DNA of 38,032 nt from Terriglobia bacterium (GTDB lineage Bacteria > Acidobacteriota > Terriglobia > Bryobacterales > Bryobacteraceae). How positions within the stretch are numbered: position 1 is the stretch's first letter; each line of letters opens with the position of its first letter. The notes beneath the pieces are model-generated. The model was not told the origin of the DNA, did not search any database, and saw nothing but the letters and a program-made list of their open reading frames with translations. This document shows positions 24,712-33,435 of the stretch, piece by piece. Location: contig JAFAWA010000482.1 of the NCBI GenBank assembly GCA_019242155.1, forward strand, positions 1 through 38,032, read 5' to 3'. Position numbers and translations under genes: made by a program.

Positions 24712-25490
24712 TGCCGCCTCCGCCATCTGCGAATCCGGCCTAGCTGCGGCGCAGGCGCCTCTTCGCGAATTGTCGTTCCTGTTAACGCGAGGAAAGCGCG
24801 TTCGAGCGAATCCGTACCGGTGCGCGCCTTCAACTCACTCACCGTTCCCTGCGCCACGATCCGCCCATGATCGATGATGCCGATTCTATGCGCCACGCGT
24901 TCCGCCTCTTCCATGTAATGGGTCGTCAGGAACACGGTGATGCGCTCCATGTCATTCAGTTTTTGCACGTGCGACCAGAGCAGGTTGCGGGTTTGCGGAT
25001 CGAGCCCCAGCGTCGGCTCGTCCAGAAACAGAATTTTGGGTGTGTGCAGGAAGCTGCGCGCGATTTCCAGACGCCGCTTCATGCCGCCCGAAAACTGTTT
25101 CACGGAATCGCGGCGGCGGTCCCAGAGTTCAAACAAGTTCAGCAGAAACTCAATCCGCTTCGCCCGCGGGCCGCGCGGCATACGATAGAGCCTGCCATGC
25201 AGGTCCATGTTGTCGTAGGCGGACAACTCGTCATCCGTGCTGGAATCCTGAAAAACAATACCAAAGCGCCTTCTCACCTCATCCGGATGGGCGGTTACAT
25301 CGAGGCCATCCACTTCCACCCGTCCGGCGGTCGGCCGGAGCAGTGTGGTTAACATTTTGATAGTGGTCGTCTTCCCCGCCCCGTTCGGTCCTAAAAAAGC
25401 AAATATCTCCGCTTCGGCCACTGTGAACGAGATATCGCTTACCGCTTTCACGTCTCCGTATTGTTTCACCAGATGTTCGACACGGATCAT
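24708..25490 (-). CDS. ABC exporter ATP-binding protein (DrrA-like)
   Basis: A 260-residue ATPase from the ATG at 25490. A longer open form to 25544 would place the promoter and operator inside the gene and is rejected. It has Walker A GPNGAGKTTT, the Q-loop in FGIVFQDSSTDDELSAYDN, the signature FSGGMKRRLEIARS, Walker B ILFLDEPTLGLDPQ and the H-loop in LTTHYMEEAER. The C-terminal part (TVSELKARTGTDSLERAFLALTG) is like DrrA. No ribosome site is visible, and the predicted promoter places the transcript start about 8 bases ahead of the ATG, so initiation may be nearly leaderless. The stop overlaps the permease start by 4 bases. Confidence 0.92.
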   Translation of the reverse strand: MIRVEHLVKQYGDVKAVSDISFTVAEAEIFAFLGPNGAGKTTTIKMLTTLLRPTAGRVEVDGLDVTAHPDEVRRRFGIVFQDSSTDDELSAYDNMDLHGRLYRMPRGPRAKRIEFLLNLFELWDRRRDSVKQFSGGMKRRLEIARSFLHTPKILFLDEPTLGLDPQTRNLLWSHVQKLNDMERITVFLTTHYMEEAERVAHRIGIIDHGRIVAQGTVSELKARTGTDSLERAFLALTGTTIREEAPAPQLGRIRRWRRRQ

Positions 25491-25504
25491 GCGGCTCTCG
25501 AACC

Positions 25505-25533
25505 ATACTAAACGGTTCAGTTTAGAAATACAA
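25505..25533 (-). promoter_or_regulatory. Promoter of the ABC exporter/TetR operon
   Basis: On the - strand TTGTAT (-35, 25528-25533) and TAGTAT (-10, 25505-25510) are separated by exactly 17 bases. The predicted start of transcription is near 25498, only about 8 bases before the ATPase start codon. The TetR-type palindrome fills the spacer and enters the -10 box. Confidence 0.6.
25508..25525. promoter_or_regulatory. TetR-type operator
   Basis: CTAAAC-GGTTCA-GTTTAG is an 18-bp perfect-arm palindrome of the kind bound by TetR-family dimers. It lies 18 bases before the ATPase start and overlaps the promoter, so binding would block RNA polymerase. The TetR gene at the end of the operon is the natural ligand. 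Confidence 0.75.
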
Positions 25534-25646
25534 GGGTGGAGCACCGCGAGCGCCGCACGGTACGTGTGGGAATTCGAGGGATTGGCCCGCCCGCCCCGGG
25601 ATTACCCCCGATCTTCCCCCAGGCCGCAACGCTACACTGATAGCAG

Positions 25647-27218
25647 ATGCATCGATTCGTTATTATTCCTCTTTTTGTCCTAATTTCCCTGACCCTGTTC
25701 GGTCAGCGCGGGAATCGCCCCGCACCGCCGGCTCCCTCCGAGGCGGCCGCGGGCGCGCCCGCTTCGCAAAGTCCCGCAGCACCGGCTGCTACGCCTCCCA
25801 AAGTCGAGGAAAAGACCTCCAAAACGGAGCATTCCATTCAGCTTAATGGCCAGGCTCTCAAATACACGGCGGTCGCGGGCACCATGCTGCTCAAAAAAGA
25901 AGACGGCACCCCCACGGCCAGCATCTTCTACATCGCCTATACAAAAGACGGCGTAACGGATTGGAGCCGACGCCCGCTCACGTTCGCCTTCAACGGAGGC
26001 CCTGGGTCCTCCTCCGTCTGGCTGCACCTGGGAACACTCGGCCCCAAGCGGGTCGTAATGGATCCTGAGGGCAATCCGCTGCCGCCGCCTTACCGGTTCA
26101 CCGATAACGAGTATTCTCTGATCGATCAGACCGATCTGGTCTTCATCGATCCCGTCAGTACCGGCTTCAGCCGCGCTGTGCCGGAAAACACCGCCCGGAA
26201 CTTTCATAGCCTGAATGGCGACGTGCAGTCGGTGGCCGATTTCATCCGCCTGTACACCACACGCAACGAGCGCTGGGCATCACCCAAGTTTCTTGCAGGG
26301 GAAAGCTACGGCACAACGCGCGCGGCGGCGCTCTCCGGCTATCTGCAAAATCAGCTCGGTATGAACCTGAACGGTATCGTGCTGCTCTCCTCCGTGCTCA
26401 ATTTCGAAACCATCCTGCCACAATCCGGGAACGACTTACCATATTCGTTATTCCTTCCTACCTACACAGCCGCCGCGTGGTATCACAACAAGCTGCCCAA
26501 AGATCTGCAAGCCGCGGGTCTCATCAAGGCCCTAGATGAGGCCCGGCGATTCGCGGGCGGTCCTTACACCACGGCGCTATTCAAAGGCGATTCCATTTCC
26601 GGGGAGGAGCGCGCCGCCGTCGTCAAAAACGTTGCGCGGCTCACCGGTCTCTCCCCGCAATACGTGGAGGAGAGCAATCTACGAATCCCTCCCAACCGTT
26701 TCGAGAAGGAGCTGCTGCGCGATCAGCGCCGGATTATCGGCCGGTATGACAGCCGCCTCAAAGGCGCAGATGAGGACGCCGCCGGCTCCAATCCCGATTA
26801 CGACCCAAGTTACACCTCCGTACAGGGCGCGTTCACCGCGGCGTGGAATCAGTATGTGCGCGCCGATCTGAAATTCGATAGCGACCTTCCGTACGAGGTT
26901 CTCACCGGCCGGGTCCAACCCTGGAGTTTTGACGGCTACGAGAATCGTTACGTGAATGTAGCCGACACACTGCGTGAGTCTATGACCCACAACGCGGCGC
27001 TCAAGGTATTCGTAGGGGCCGGTTATTACGACCTCGCAACGCCGTTCTTCTCCGTTGAGTACACGCTGAGTCACATAGGGCTCGATCCCAAAATCCGGGA
27101 TCACATTACCCTGGGTTATTACGAAGCCGGGCACATGATGTACACACACTTAAAGTCCCTCGAGAAGGCGCATTTGGATATTAGTAAGTTCCTGGCTTCT
27201 TGCTTGCCTCCGGCCTAA
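25647..27218 (+). CDS. Secreted serine carboxypeptidase (peptidase S10 family)
   Basis: A 523-residue exported alpha/beta-hydrolase. The signal peptide (HRFVIIPLFVLISLTLFGQ) is followed by a Pro/Ala-rich linker (about 25-55). The S10 hallmarks are RPLTFAFNGGPGSSSVWLHLG (oxyanion region) and FIDPVSTGFSR. The catalytic triad is Ser220 in AGESYG, Asp462 in GYYDLATPF and His496 in YEAGHMMY. It would remove C-terminal residues from peptides outside the cytoplasm and may feed on environmental protein. It has its own promoter region and converges on the sulfatase-like gene with only 24 bases between stops. Confidence 0.93.
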   Translation: MHRFVIIPLFVLISLTLFGQRGNRPAPPAPSEAAAGAPASQSPAAPAATPPKVEEKTSKTEHSIQLNGQALKYTAVAGTMLLKKEDGTPTASIFYIAYTKDGVTDWSRRPLTFAFNGGPGSSSVWLHLGTLGPKRVVMDPEGNPLPPPYRFTDNEYSLIDQTDLVFIDPVSTGFSRAVPENTARNFHSLNGDVQSVADFIRLYTTRNERWASPKFLAGESYGTTRAAALSGYLQNQLGMNLNGIVLLSSVLNFETILPQSGNDLPYSLFLPTYTAAAWYHNKLPKDLQAAGLIKALDEARRFAGGPYTTALFKGDSISGEERAAVVKNVARLTGLSPQYVEESNLRIPPNRFEKELLRDQRRIIGRYDSRLKGADEDAAGSNPDYDPSYTSVQGAFTAAWNQYVRADLKFDSDLPYEVLTGRVQPWSFDGYENRYVNVADTLRESMTHNAALKVFVGAGYYDLATPFFSVEYTLSHIGLDPKIRDHITLGYYEAGHMMYTHLKSLEKAHLDISKFLASCLPPA

Positions 27219-27242
27219 GTGTTTGCGCGCGCCCCGACTCAC

Positions 27243-29375
27243 TTACTGGACGTAACCCAGACTCTTCAGGCGCCGCAAAGCTTCGGGATCAAGCGAGATC
27301 GCCTGTCGCGGGTGGCTCGGAAAGGTCTTCATCCAGGCATGCAAGTCGCCATTCAACTCTCGCCCGAGACCTATCATGCTTGGGTATAAGTCGCGCGTCT
27401 CATCGGGGTCGCGACTGATATCGAAGAGTTGCCGGCGTCCATTGGTCGAAGTGACGAACTTATAAGGCCACGAAAAGACTGCGCGCGCGATGCAACCGCG
27501 CGGGCACTCGAGTGAGCCAAGCACCGCACACGGAAAGGTCTCGCTGAAGATTTCCCGGGCTTTCGCCTGAGGTGGTTCCAACAGGCTACGCCCCTGCATA
27601 TTCGGCGGCAAGGCCAGGCCGAGTTGCTGAAGAATGGTGGGCGCCACATCGATCAGGCTCACGATCGAGTCCACTGAGCCTTTCTTCGCGGAAAAGGGAT
27701 ATTTCACGATGAGCGGCACGTGGAGCAGATTTTGATACGGCGAGTTGGCGTGCCCCGTCAGGTTCCGCTCGCCGAAAGCTTCCCCATGATCGCTGGTTAC
27801 TATGATCATGGTGTCTTCATAGGCGTTTCGCCGTTTGAGCCAATCCACCAAGCTGCCGATCTGCGCATCCATGTAAGCAATGCCGCCGTCGTATTGCGAG
27901 ATGGTGTGCGGACGGTAGTTGGCCGGCACAGCCTCTCCGCGGGCAATCGCCTGCTGCTCTAGATCCAGATCGTCCCCGGTCAATTGCCGGTTTTTGCCTG
28001 GAAACAGTGTGTCATAGGGCGCGGGCGGCACGTAAGGGAAATGAGCGTCCATGAAGTTCAGAAACGCGAAGAACGGTGCGTCTGAGCTGCCGCGCCGGTC
28101 CAGAATCGAAACGAGCCGCTGCTCTATGTCTTGGCTGCGGCTGTACAACCGATCGAACTGTGAAGTGTCGAAGCCGTAACTGATCAACCGCCGCGCGGGA
28201 CGGCGCAGCAGGTACCAGTTCTCGGCGGTGAGCACCGGGACCGGGCGGGGAATTTCAAAAGCTTCGAATCCGCGCACTAAGCCGAATTCATCACGCATAT
28301 AGAGATTGGCGGCCACGCCCACGGTGAAGTAACCCCGCTCGCGTAGCAGTTCCGCAAGCGTGGGAACGCCCGCTTCCATTTTGCTGCCGTAAGCCGCTTC
28401 GGGAGGCCGGCAGTATGCGCCGTGCCAGCTTGGATAAAGCCCGGTGAACAACGAGGCGTGGCTGGTGAGTGTAAAATTCGAAGCCGCCATGGCGTGTGTG
28501 TAGACTGCGGCGTCGAGCGCCAGTTGCCGCAGATGCGGTGTGTTCGGCCGGACGTAACCGTCGAGTCCTAAATGATCCGCACGCACGGTATCCATTACGA
28601 CGAGCATCACGTTCGGTTTGCCTGCTTCGGAGAACACGGTTGCAGCCTGGGCTTTGGGAGTTTGCGTCCCGCTTGCCAATTCACTAACAGCTACTAAGAC
28701 AATGGCGGCGGCCGGCGCGAATGCCCACGAAGACGCTTCGATCCAGCGCCGCCGTTGAATCCGCGCTCTCGCGATACGTCCGATTACCACGGAGCCGATG
28801 GCTAAGGCAAACAGCAGCAGGATCAGCAGCCATAACATGACCCGGATGTGAGAACCGAACTGTTCGGCGGTCCCCATGTTACGCACCACCGCCTCTTGAC
28901 CTATGCCGAGCAGAAGGCCGGAAAACACCCACGGGTTTGTGAGATATCCGAAACGGATCCGCCAAGCATCGGACCGAAGGCCGGCGAGGAGAATCCCGAT
29001 AAACAGCGCACTGCTTGCAGCCAGCCAAAACCAGCCGTCGGATGTGCGGGGAGAGGCCAACAGGTTGACGAAGAAGGCGGCCGCTAAGCTCAACGTGGCC
29101 GCCTGCTGGAATTGGCACGGTTCGCCTGTATGACCAAAGAAAAAGACGGCGAGACCCGCGAGCGCGCCGCACACAGCTCCAAACAGCGCGAACGCCCCAA
29201 CGAGTAACCATGTGAGTTCCCAGTGCCACGGAGTGAAACCGGCGTACGGACGTGCAAAGCTGAAGAGGAGTGAAGAGAACACAAACTCCGTGGCGGCGTA
29301 CGCAGACCAGGCGGACAGGCCGAAAGCGACGCCGGTTCCTAGAGCGCTACGGAGGTCTCCTCGCCGGGCGGTCAT
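27243..29375 (-). CDS. Membrane-anchored sulfatase/AlkP-superfamily enzyme with Thr nucleophile site
   Basis: A 710-residue protein: an N-terminal membrane part of about 6-7 helices (to residue 235) and a sulfatase-fold domain (about 253-690). Metal ligands start at Asp262 in VVMDTVRADHLG and include the SDHGEAFGE motif. Where type I sulfatases have CxPxR (formylglycine), this protein reads Thr302-Leu-Thr-Ser-His306 in FTLTSHASLFTGLYP. Thr nucleophiles are known in LtaS-like phosphoglycerol and phosphoethanolamine transferases, so it may transfer or hydrolyse phospho-groups rather than sulfate. The topology, helices then an extracytoplasmic catalytic domain, also fits those transferases. The C-terminus is RRLKSLGYVQ, similar to the tail of the 63-residue protein in the divergent cluster. 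Confidence 0.85.
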   Translation of the reverse strand: MTARRGDLRSALGTGVAFGLSAWSAYAATEFVFSSLLFSFARPYAGFTPWHWELTWLLVGAFALFGAVCGALAGLAVFFFGHTGEPCQFQQAATLSLAAAFFVNLLASPRTSDGWFWLAASSALFIGILLAGLRSDAWRIRFGYLTNPWVFSGLLLGIGQEAVVRNMGTAEQFGSHIRVMLWLLILLLFALAIGSVVIGRIARARIQRRRWIEASSWAFAPAAAIVLVAVSELASGTQTPKAQAATVFSEAGKPNVMLVVMDTVRADHLGLDGYVRPNTPHLRQLALDAAVYTHAMAASNFTLTSHASLFTGLYPSWHGAYCRPPEAAYGSKMEAGVPTLAELLRERGYFTVGVAANLYMRDEFGLVRGFEAFEIPRPVPVLTAENWYLLRRPARRLISYGFDTSQFDRLYSRSQDIEQRLVSILDRRGSSDAPFFAFLNFMDAHFPYVPPAPYDTLFPGKNRQLTGDDLDLEQQAIARGEAVPANYRPHTISQYDGGIAYMDAQIGSLVDWLKRRNAYEDTMIIVTSDHGEAFGERNLTGHANSPYQNLLHVPLIVKYPFSAKKGSVDSIVSLIDVAPTILQQLGLALPPNMQGRSLLEPPQAKAREIFSETFPCAVLGSLECPRGCIARAVFSWPYKFVTSTNGRRQLFDISRDPDETRDLYPSMIGLGRELNGDLHAWMKTFPSHPRQAISLDPEALRRLKSLGYVQ

Positions 29376-29413
29376 AGTTGCGCATCCCCGGGAGAAAAGG
29401 ACATCATTGTCTT

Positions 29414-31534
29414 ATGATGACACGGCGCGCCGGGTTTATATTCATGGCGGCGGCCTGCTTTGCGAGGTTAGCTTGCGACTTGTTCTTCCATTACCGCAGC
29501 TCGCCCGTGGCTTTCGCCTATATAGGACCCGGCGCCGGATTCGCTTTTTTGGGTTCATTTTTGGCTGTGATTGGTGGATTGGCCCTCGGTCTGATCTCGG
29601 TGCTAACGTGGCCCTTCCGCTTGATATGGCGGACACTGAAGGGCCGGCAGGGTTACAAGAATGCAAAGATTCGAAAGCTGATTTTTTTAGGTTTGGACGG
29701 CTTGGACCCCGGCCTGGTAGAGCGCTTTCTGGGCGAAGGAAAACTTCCGAATTTTAACCGGCTGAGGGAGACCGGCGGTTTTCGGCGGCTGCGCACGACG
29801 TTTCCCGCACTCTCGCCCGTGGCCTGGTCGACGTTTGCGACTGGCGTGAACCCCGCTCGCCACAACATGTTCGACTTCCTCAATCGGAACCTGCGCACTT
29901 ACCTTCCGGAGCTTTCTTCGGCGCGGGTTCGCGGACCTCGAAGAATCTTGAAGCTCGGTAAGTATCGATTTCCGCTCTCGCGGCCGGTGGTCGAGATCCG
30001 GCGAAAGAGCCGGACGTTTTGGCAGATCCTGGGCGAGCACCAGATCAGCTCGACAGTTCTTCGCGTGCCTATCACTTTTCCGCCGGAGAAGTTCCATGGC
30101 CGCATGCTATCGGCCATGTGCACGCCCGACTTATTAGGGACTCAGGGGACCTTCGCTTTATTCACTACTGTGCGAACGCATGGTTCGATGGAGAGCGGAA
30201 ACGAGTACCTGCTCGCGCCCTGCTCTGATGGTTACACGGGGAAAATTCCGGGACCACAGAATTCGATGCTTGAAAACGGCGGCGATCTCGCGATCGCGTT
30301 TCGTTTGAACGTCAGCACTCATCCGGCGATCCTCGAGATCGGCGGCGAACGCCACCCCTTGCCCGAGGGCGAATACACGCCTTGGATCTCGCTGCGGTTC
30401 GCTGCGCCATTGGGCGTCAAGGTCCACGGAATCGCGCGCTTTCTGCTCACGCGATCTGAAGAAGGCCCGCGCCTTTATGTCACTCCCATCAACATCGATC
30501 CCGAACATCCCGCGCTGCCCATCTCGCATCCCACTTTTTACGCCACTTATCTGGCGAAACTGCTGGGCGAATACTCGACGCTCGGGATGGCAGAGGATAC
30601 CTGGGCATTAAACGAAGGCGCGATTGATGAGGCAGCGTTCCTGGACCAGGCCTACCTCACATATCAGGAGCGCGAGGGCATGTTCTTCAGTGCGCTCGAC
30701 CACACGCGCCGCGGGGTAGTGGCCTGCGTGTTCGACACCACGGACCGCGTGCAGCACATGTTTTTCCGGCATCTCGATCGCGGCGGACCCTATGCTAAAA
30801 CGATCGAAGACCTGTACCGGCGCGCCGACGAACTGGTCGGCAAAACGCTTCAGTATGTCGACGAAAACACGGTGCTCTTTGTACTCTCCGACCATGGCTT
30901 TGCCTCATTCGAGCGGGGCGTCAACCTCAACACGTGGCTGCGCGACAACGGATATCTCTTCTTGAAGGAAGGCGCGGCCGGTGAAGGTGAGTATCTGCGT
31001 GGCATCGACTGGAGGCTTACCAAGGCTTACACGTTCGGCTTAGCGGGCATTTACATCAATCAGAAAGGCCGCGAATCGGAGGGCATTGTAGACCGGCGGG
31101 AGGCGGCCGCGCTCAAGCGGGAACTGGCCGCGAAGCTTTCAGGGCTGCGCGATCCGGAACGCATGCGCATAGGCATTCGCAAAGCTTGGCCCTCGGACGC
31201 ACTGTACTCGGGACCCTATCTGGACGCCGCTCCCGATGTAGTAATCGGATATGAGAACGGATATCGCGCGTCTTGGGATGCCGCGGTCGGCAAAGTATCG
31301 GCCGAGGTTTTTGAAGACAACCGCAAGGCGTGGAGCGGCGATCACTGCATTGATCCGCATCTGGTTCCGGGTGTGCTTTTCTCGAATCGCAAGATCGCCG
31401 CGGAAAACCCCGGTATCGAGGACATGGCTCCGACCGCGCTCGAACTGTTCGGCGTTCCGATACCGCCCTACATGGAAGGAAGGCCGGTGCTGCGGCCCAA
31501 ACCTTCGCCGGTCCCGAGCGAGGTAACGGTTTGA
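29414..31534 (+). CDS. AlkP-superfamily phosphohydrolase/phosphodiesterase, membrane-anchored (paralogue 1)
   Basis: About 706 residues from the ATG at 29414; a TTG at 29378 is open but unlikely. The N-terminus is hydrophobic, with AYIGPGAGFAFLGSF and a second helix before residue 70. The catalytic domain is of the COG3379/nucleotide-pyrophosphatase type. It has the metal-binding Asp95 in FLGLDGLDPG, nucleophile region TTFPALSPVAWSTFATG (128-144), DTTDRVQHMFF (Asp444, His448) and VLSDHGF (Asp493-His494). Middle segments such as GKIPGPQNSML are unlike classical phosphatases and may form an inserted domain. The substrate is unknown. Its stop overlaps the TTG start of paralogue 2 (TTGA). It is divergent from the sulfatase-like gene with about 38 bases between starts. 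Confidence 0.88.
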   Translation: MMTRRAGFIFMAAACFARLACDLFFHYRSSPVAFAYIGPGAGFAFLGSFLAVIGGLALGLISVLTWPFRLIWRTLKGRQGYKNAKIRKLIFLGLDGLDPGLVERFLGEGKLPNFNRLRETGGFRRLRTTFPALSPVAWSTFATGVNPARHNMFDFLNRNLRTYLPELSSARVRGPRRILKLGKYRFPLSRPVVEIRRKSRTFWQILGEHQISSTVLRVPITFPPEKFHGRMLSAMCTPDLLGTQGTFALFTTVRTHGSMESGNEYLLAPCSDGYTGKIPGPQNSMLENGGDLAIAFRLNVSTHPAILEIGGERHPLPEGEYTPWISLRFAAPLGVKVHGIARFLLTRSEEGPRLYVTPINIDPEHPALPISHPTFYATYLAKLLGEYSTLGMAEDTWALNEGAIDEAAFLDQAYLTYQEREGMFFSALDHTRRGVVACVFDTTDRVQHMFFRHLDRGGPYAKTIEDLYRRADELVGKTLQYVDENTVLFVLSDHGFASFERGVNLNTWLRDNGYLFLKEGAAGEGEYLRGIDWRLTKAYTFGLAGIYINQKGRESEGIVDRREAAALKRELAAKLSGLRDPERMRIGIRKAWPSDALYSGPYLDAAPDVVIGYENGYRASWDAAVGKVSAEVFEDNRKAWSGDHCIDPHLVPGVLFSNRKIAAENPGIEDMAPTALELFGVPIPPYMEGRPVLRPKPSPVPSEVTV

Positions 31535-33435
31535 GGCGACGGCCACTGTGCGCTGCCGGCTGGGCGCTTTCGTTAACGATTTGCCTCGCCGGCTGCGGAC
31601 ACCAGAGCACTCGGGCCGCGAACGCGCGCATGATCGTGCTGGGCATCGACGGAATGGACCCGGTATTTCTGGAACGGCATTGGAACTCTCTGCCGAACTT
31701 GAACCGGCTTCGTCAACGCGGCGATTTCCGGCGCTTGGCTACCACGATTCCGCCGCAGAGCCCGGTCGCATGGTCGACAGTATCTACGGGCCTCGACCCG
31801 GGGGGCCATGGCATTTTCGATTTTATCCATCGCGACCCGGCCACACGCTTGCCCATCTCTTCGATGGCAGAGGTGACCGCGGCTTCGACGACGCTGCACA
31901 TCGGTCCCTACCTTCTTCCACTCTCCTCCGGAAGGGTTGAGAGCCTGCGCGCGGGGCGCACCTTCTGGCAACTACTCGGCGACCACGGTGTTCCGGCCAC
32001 GGTGATCCGCATGCCAGCGAATTTCCCGCCGGCCGAGTGCGAACAGGAATCGCTTGCGGGAATGGGCACGCCGGATCTGAACGGCTCGTTCGGGACGTTC
32101 ACATTTTTCACCAACGATCCCGCGGAGAGACGCACGCAGATCTCGGGCGGCCGGATTGTGCGGCTTCACATAGAAAGCGGCAGTACCGTTCTGCATATCC
32201 ACGGGCCGCCTAACACGCTCCGCGCGGATCACGCGACAAGAGATATTGCAGTGCAGGTACACGCCGATCCGACGGCGGCCGCCGCGCGCTTCGACATGCC
32301 GGAACAACAGTTTGTGTTGCGGCAAGGCGAATGGTCCGACTGGCAGCGCGCCGATTTCCGCTTGATCGCAGGCTTGAAGAGCGTCTCCGGAATTTTTCGC
32401 ATCTATCTGCAACAGGTACATCCATACCTGCGCATCTATGTGAGCCCGGTCAACGTGGATCCTAACGATCCGGCCCTGCCGCTCTCTACTCCTAAGCGCT
32501 TTAGCCGCACTCTGGCGGCTGAACTCGGTCCGTTTTATACACAAGGAATCGCGGAGGAGACTTCTGCCTTTCGCGCGGGCATTCTGTCGAAGCCGGAGTT
32601 CCTAGTGCAGAGCCGCAAAGTTCTGGCTGACAGTCTGCGCATGTTCCGCTACCAACTTAACCGGTTTTCGAGTGGGCTGCTTTTTTACTACTTCTCAAGC
32701 ATCGACCAGAACTCACATATGCTCTGGGGTAAATACGAAGCCGACCTGCTCGATATTTACCGTAAGGTGGACGGCGCCGTTGGTGAAGCTATGGCGCAGC
32801 CGAACACTGAGTTACTGATACTCTCCGATCATGGCTTTGCCCCTTTCGATCGCGCGGTACACCTCAACACCTGGCTCATGCAGCAGGGCTATCTGACGCT
32901 GAATAATCCCAGCCACATGGGCGATGCCGAAGAATTTGCGCACGTGAATTGGGAGAAGACGCAGGCATACGCGCTGGGCCTGAACGGAATCTACCTGAAT
33001 CTGTATGGGCGGGAGAACGGCGGCGTTGTCTCTCTCGCCGATAAGCAGGATTTACTCGATGAGATTTCTCAGAAATTGCTGGATTTTCGAGATCCCGTAA
33101 ACGGCGAGCACGTGATCGATAAGATCTACTTTGCGGACAAGGTGTACCGGGGGCGTAATCTGAAAAACGCGCCGGACATTATCGTCGGTTTCCGCCGGGG
33201 GTATCGCGCCTCCTGGCAGACTGCTCTGGGCGCCGTGCCCGCGGCCGCGATCGAAGACAACACGCAAGCGTGGATTGGCGACCATTGTATGGCAGCGGAT
33301 GAGGTGCCCGGCGTGCTGCTGAGCAATCGCAAATTCCAGGTAGGCAATCCAGAGATGACAGACATCGCGGCGACCATTCTGAACGAATTCGGCGTGCCGG
33401 GGACACGAGAGATGCTCGGGCGAATGGTGTTTTAA
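31531..33435 (+). CDS. AlkP-superfamily phosphohydrolase lipoprotein (paralogue 2)
   Basis: 634 residues starting with TTG at 31531, supported by GAGG 6 bases upstream and the 4-base overlap with the previous stop. The N-terminus ends in a lipobox (TICLAGC), so it is a lipoprotein. Domain motifs parallel paralogue 1: Asp40 in VLGIDGMDP, IPPQSPVAWSTVSTGLDPGGHGIFDF, FSSIDQNSHML (Asp392, His396) and ILSDHGFAPFD (Asp433-His434). Both share GRTFWQLLGDHG, the PANFPP/PITFPP segment and MGTPDL/MCTPDL, showing that they arose by duplication. Anchoring differs: paralogue 1 by helices, paralogue 2 by lipid. The substrate is unknown; a phosphodiester or phosphonate in the envelope is an inference. Confidence 0.88.
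   Translation: MRRRPLCAAGWALSLTICLAGCGHQSTRAANARMIVLGIDGMDPVFLERHWNSLPNLNRLRQRGDFRRLATTIPPQSPVAWSTVSTGLDPGGHGIFDFIHRDPATRLPISSMAEVTAASTTLHIGPYLLPLSSGRVESLRAGRTFWQLLGDHGVPATVIRMPANFPPAECEQESLAGMGTPDLNGSFGTFTFFTNDPAERRTQISGGRIVRLHIESGSTVLHIHGPPNTLRADHATRDIAVQVHADPTAAAARFDMPEQQFVLRQGEWSDWQRADFRLIAGLKSVSGIFRIYLQQVHPYLRIYVSPVNVDPNDPALPLSTPKRFSRTLAAELGPFYTQGIAEETSAFRAGILSKPEFLVQSRKVLADSLRMFRYQLNRFSSGLLFYYFSSIDQNSHMLWGKYEADLLDIYRKVDGAVGEAMAQPNTELLILSDHGFAPFDRAVHLNTWLMQQGYLTLNNPSHMGDAEEFAHVNWEKTQAYALGLNGIYLNLYGRENGGVVSLADKQDLLDEISQKLLDFRDPVNGEHVIDKIYFADKVYRGRNLKNAPDIIVGFRRGYRASWQTALGAVPAAAIEDNTQAWIGDHCMAADEVPGVLLSNRKFQVGNPEMTDIAATILNEFGVPGTREMLGRMVF

Noticed and set aside
25491-25544. N-terminal extension of the ABC ATPase from 25544
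   Set aside because: It would place the operator and promoter inside the coding region, and the residues do not match the family start.
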